Assembly (NCBI GenBank): GCA_947450015.1 | Contig: CANFUB010000105.1 | Coordinates: 1-8,180, forward strand | Length of the DNA: 8,180 nt | Source of the DNA: Bacteroidota bacterium | Lineage (GTDB): Bacteria > Bacteroidota > Bacteroidia > NS11-12g > UBA955 | Direction of reading: 5' to 3' | In this document: one piece after another, positions 5,950-8,180 of the stretch | Position numbering within the stretch: the first letter of the stretch is position 1 | Layout: every line of letters begins with the position of its first letter | Notes under the pieces: generated by a model | What the model was told of the DNA's origin: nothing | The model's input: the letters and a program-made list of their open reading frames with translations, nothing else | The model's database searches: none | Translations under genes and position numbers: made by a program

Positions 5950-7350
5950 ATGCGATTTAAGAAAAAAAAGTATCCTGCTTTAGAGCAAATTGAGGTGAGT
6001 GGTATTGCTTCAGAAGGTAAGGCCATCGCTAAACATGAAGGTAAAGTTATCTTTATTCCCTATGCGGCACCTGGTGACATTGTGAATGTACAAATCACGA
6101 AACAAAAAACCTCTTTTTCGGAGGCAAGAATGACTGAATTGGTAAAGCCCTCAGATTTACGTGTGACCCCTCAATGCAGTCATTTTACAAAATGTGGTGG
6201 ATGCAAGTGGCAACATGTTGGCTATGATACACAGCTTGAATTTAAGGCTGCTCAAGTAAAGAATGATTTGCAAAGGATTGCCAAAGTAGAGGTTGGTAAT
6301 TATTTGCCAATTGAAGGTTGTAAACAAAACTTTAACTATAGAAACAAGGTTGAATTTACCTTTAGTAATAAAGCTTGGGAAGAGTTTTTTGATAAGGAAA
6401 ATCCGAAGCGTTTGCCTGCACTCGGTTTCCACATTCCAGGTATGTTTGATAAAGTATTGGACATCGACCATTGTTATCTTATTCCAGAAACAGCGAATAA
6501 AATTAGAACGGCTTTAAAAGATTACTCAGTAGATAAGGGGTTTGACTTTTTTGATATTCGCCAACAAAGTGGTTGGTTGAGAAATGTGGTGATTCGAAAC
6601 AATAGTAAAAATGAATGGTTGGTGGTGTTGATTGTAACAGCTGATCATTCGGATGATTTAAAGGGTTTGTTTGCTCATATGTCGAATTTGTTTCCAGAAG
6701 TGGTTTCATGGAACTATGTTGTGAACGCAAAACAAAATGATACATGGACGGATTTAACAGTGCACAATGCCATTGGTCAGGCGTATTTAACAGAGCAGTT
6801 TGAAAATTTGAAGTTTAAAATTCGCCCGCAATCTTTTTTTCAAACCAATACCGATCAAGCATTGAGGTTGTATCAAATTACACGTGAATTTGCTGATTTG
6901 CAACCCCACGAAAATGTATATGATTTGTATACTGGTACTGGTACCATTGCTTTGTTTGTGGCAGCTATGTGCAAACAGGTTGTGGGTATCGAATATGTGG
7001 ATGCAGCAATACTCGATGCAAAGGACAATGCAATAGTCAACCAAGTTGACAATGTGCATTTTTATGCAGGTGATATGAAATTGGTTTTGAATGATGAACT
7101 GATTGCAAAGCACGGTGCGCCCGATGTAATCATTACAGATCCTCCCCGCGATGGAATGCATCCAGATGTGGTGCATAAGATTATTGCCTTAAAGCCACAA
7201 CGCATTGTGTATGTAAGTTGTAATACAGCAACCCAAGCGCGCGATATCGCTTTGCTTTCTGAGTTATATGATGTTGTAAAAGTGCAACCAGTAGATATGT
7301 TTCCGCACACCCACCACGTAGAAAATGTGGCTTTGTTAAGCCTGAAATAA
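5950..7350 (+). CDS. rlmD: 23S rRNA (uracil-5)-methyltransferase RlmD (RumA type)
   Basis: A cytoplasmic, SAM-dependent enzyme of 466 residues. In E. coli, RlmD makes m5U1939 in 23S rRNA. Domains in order: an N-terminal TRAM RNA-binding domain (about 8-65, with GIASEGKAIA and PYAAPGDIVNVQI); a 4Fe-4S site with Cys76, Cys82 and Cys85 (CSHFTKCGGC) and Cys175 (DIDHCYL); a middle RNA-binding region; and a Rossmann methyltransferase with SAM motif DLYTGTGTIALF (325-336), the DPPRDG loop (397-402), the nucleophile Cys424 (YVSCNTATQARD) and the general base Glu458 (FPHTHHVENV). All catalytic and cluster residues are present. Bacteroidota often carry more than one TrmA/RlmD-like protein, so the target uridine is inferred. 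The start follows a terminator closely and no TAnnTTTG box was seen, so its promoter is unclear. It is convergent, with 3 bp between stops, with the next gene. Confidence 0.92.
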   Translation: MRFKKKKYPALEQIEVSGIASEGKAIAKHEGKVIFIPYAAPGDIVNVQITKQKTSFSEARMTELVKPSDLRVTPQCSHFTKCGGCKWQHVGYDTQLEFKAAQVKNDLQRIAKVEVGNYLPIEGCKQNFNYRNKVEFTFSNKAWEEFFDKENPKRLPALGFHIPGMFDKVLDIDHCYLIPETANKIRTALKDYSVDKGFDFFDIRQQSGWLRNVVIRNNSKNEWLVVLIVTADHSDDLKGLFAHMSNLFPEVVSWNYVVNAKQNDTWTDLTVHNAIGQAYLTEQFENLKFKIRPQSFFQTNTDQALRLYQITREFADLQPHENVYDLYTGTGTIALFVAAMCKQVVGIEYVDAAILDAKDNAIVNQVDNVHFYAGDMKLVLNDELIAKHGAPDVIITDPPRDGMHPDVVHKIIALKPQRIVYVSCNTATQARDIALLSELYDVVKVQPVDMFPHTHHVENVALLSLK

Positions 7351-7353
7351 ATT

Positions 7354-7776
7354 TTATTTAGTTAACATTTTAGCATCTAAAATGCCTTTCATTGTTTCAA
7401 AATCTTCTGGATTTTGAAGGTAGCCTACTTGTATGCTGATGACCTCGCCAGTTGATGAAATTTGTATATTTGTTTCATACAATTGGTAATTGATTCTTCC
7501 AATTTGTTCCCATGCAATAAATACGGGTCTTTGATAGATGTGCAAGCAATATTTAATCCCTGTATCATCAATAAAAATGAAACATTGGCGTTTGAAATAA
7601 CTGATTTTTAATTTTCTTAAAATAAGATAAATAATTGCAAGCAAGGGGAAGAGTAAAAAAGAACCCCATAAAAAAGTTGGATAAAAAGCAATGGATGAAA
7701 ACATGGCCACTATAAAAAAAGTGGCTGCTGCCGGTGCTTCTGCTTTGTTTCTGTTAATGGCAAATAAATGCTGCAT
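7354..7776 (-). CDS. Small two-helix membrane protein, possibly PH-like domain
   Basis: The protein has 140 residues and is not firmly recognised. An N-terminal polar stretch is followed by two hydrophobic segments (about residues 16-33 and 37-53) with a short turn, then a basic patch (LRKLKISYFKR). The soluble part (about 60-140) is predicted as beta strands: CFIFIDDTGIKYC, VFIAWEQIGRIN, IQISSTGEVISIQVGYL, then a final helix (PEDFETMKGILDAK). The pattern of two helices plus a strand-rich domain with an xIxWxxIxxI segment resembles small bacterial PH-domain (YcxB-like) membrane proteins. That is an inference from pattern alone. ATG 7776 is preferred over an in-frame TTG at 7788, which lies in a promoter box. 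The gene lies 31 bp downstream of prmC on the same strand and may also be read from the prmC transcript. Confidence 0.7.
   Translation of the reverse strand: MQHLFAINRNKAEAPAAATFFIVAMFSSIAFYPTFLWGSFLLFPLLAIIYLILRKLKISYFKRQCFIFIDDTGIKYCLHIYQRPVFIAWEQIGRINYQLYETNIQISSTGEVISIQVGYLQNPEDFETMKGILDAKMLTK
7366..7384. repeat. Perfect 8-bp inverted repeat at the rlmD / membrane-protein junction
   Basis: CATTTTAG (7366-7373), a 3-base spacer CAT, and CTAAAATG (7377-7384) form a perfect inverted repeat inside the last codons of the minus-strand gene, 16 bases beyond the rlmD stop. AAATAAA (7345-7351) followed by TTTTATTT (7352-7359) forms a second AT-rich symmetrical element next to it. Together they may act as a weak two-way transcription end, but neither strand has a clean T-run directly after the 8-bp stem. 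Confidence 0.4.
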
Positions 7777-7785
7777 ATGGTTCGG

Positions 7786-7793
7786 CAAATTTA
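7786..7793 (-). promoter_or_regulatory. Putative -7 promoter box for the small membrane protein gene
   Basis: On the minus strand the bases are TAAATTTG, an exact match to TAnnTTTG, located in the 31-bp gap after prmC and 9 bases before the ATG at 7776. No -33 TTG was seen. It suggests that the small gene can be transcribed independently of prmC. Confidence 0.45.
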
Positions 7794-7807
7794 TGACTTT
7801 AATCCAT

Positions 7808-8180
7808 TCATTTAGAAATTATCGCAAATCTTTCCTTCCCTTGCATGTCTAGGTGAATTTCGCAATTCAATTGGTGCAATGCACAATAGTGTTCTAATGC
7901 TTCAACATAATTTGGGTTCATCTCAAAAAAGATGTTCGGGAAGGCGCCTGGTAAAAATGTTTGAATAAGTGATTTGTAAAACAACAATGGGTCGGGATGG
8001 TCGACAAAAAGTGCGAGGTGCGGTTCGTGCAACAACACGTGAGGTGCCATTGCGTTGCCTTCGGTTCGGTGAATATAAGGCGGATTGCAAATAACAATAG
8101 CTGGTGTTGCGTATGGCCAAGTTTGTGTTAATAGGTCGTGCTGATAAAATTGAATGGTGTTCTGAGTGAAGTTTAATGCA
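7808..8180 (-). CDS. prmC: Peptide chain release factor N5-glutamine methyltransferase PrmC (HemK), C-terminal part
   Basis: Partial gene: the C-terminal 123 codons are present and the start lies beyond the right edge. PrmC methylates the glutamine of the GGQ motif in release factors RF1 and RF2 in the cytoplasm, using SAM. The diagnostic catalytic motif NPPY is encoded at 8075-8086 within PAIVICNPPYIHRTEG, preceded by a QHDLL segment that fits the motif before it in the family. After NPPY come VLLHEPHLALFV (the family has yEPxxALF) and PLLFYKSLI, both typical of PrmC and not of other N6- or N5-methyltransferases. The reading frame is open without interruption from the edge to the TGA at 7808-7810. 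The N-terminal helical domain and SAM motif I are not in the window. The small membrane protein gene follows 31 bp downstream. Confidence 0.92.
   Translation of the reverse strand, partial: ALNFTQNTIQFYQHDLLTQTWPYATPAIVICNPPYIHRTEGNAMAPHVLLHEPHLALFVDHPDPLLFYKSLIQTFLPGAFPNIFFEMNPNYVEALEHYCALHQLNCEIHLDMQGKERFAIISK

Noticed and set aside
6157..7176. Several minus-strand open frames within rlmD (e.g. 6157-6471 and 6787-7176).
   Set aside because: They lie wholly opposite a gene with full motif conservation, their translations show no domain pattern, and they are Cys/His/Ile-rich as expected of antisense frames.
7808..8120. Two overlapping minus-strand frames starting at 8050 and 8120, which could look like a frameshifted gene.
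   Set aside because: The frame ending at 7808 continues open upstream of its first ATG to the window edge and carries the NPPY motif, so it is one intact PrmC gene. The other frame is a shadow.
1..8180. Search for a defence island, mobile element, CRISPR array, tRNA or attachment site.
   Set aside because: No transposase, integrase, repeat array, cloverleaf or paired direct repeat was seen. The genes are core-type and compactly arranged.

Overview
The window looks like ordinary chromosome of a member of the Bacteroidota, AT-rich and densely packed. Three things point there. Promoter boxes match the Bacteroidota -7 consensus TAnnTTTG. No start codon has a convincing Shine-Dalgarno sequence. 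The protein families present are typical of the phylum: DUF1573, M13 lipoprotein peptidase, a UbiA-Maf pair, DUF421 and a short-tethered periplasmic thioredoxin. No tRNA, rRNA, CRISPR, insertion sequence or phage gene was seen.

Layout from left to right. The N-terminal part of a lipoprotein M13 metallopeptidase runs off the left edge (minus strand). It is divergent, over a 38-bp gap, from a secreted DUF1573 protein. That gene converges with a rhomboid protease carrying a histidine-rich tail. The rhomboid is divergent from a UbiA-family prenyltransferase that forms a two-gene operon with the nucleotide pyrophosphatase maf. Next is a 470-residue cobalamin-binding plus MeaB-like GTPase protein, convergent with a DUF421 membrane protein. 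A periplasmic thioredoxin-like protein follows and ends in a strong intrinsic terminator. Then comes rlmD (23S rRNA uracil-5 methyltransferase), convergent with a small two-helix membrane protein. That protein lies downstream of prmC (release-factor methyltransferase), whose 5' part runs off the right edge.

The genes are mostly unrelated housekeeping and envelope functions, not one pathway. rlmD and prmC both act on the translation machinery, while the M13 peptidase, DUF1573 protein, rhomboid, DUF421 protein and thioredoxin belong to the envelope.

The most notable item is the cobalamin/GTPase protein. It matches the N-terminal half of IcmF (fused isobutyryl-CoA mutase) but stops cleanly before the catalytic mutase domain. 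The next gene is on the opposite strand, so the mutase partner is not adjacent. A second pattern is that several promoter boxes sit 4 to 9 bases from the start codon, which suggests leaderless or near-leaderless transcripts.
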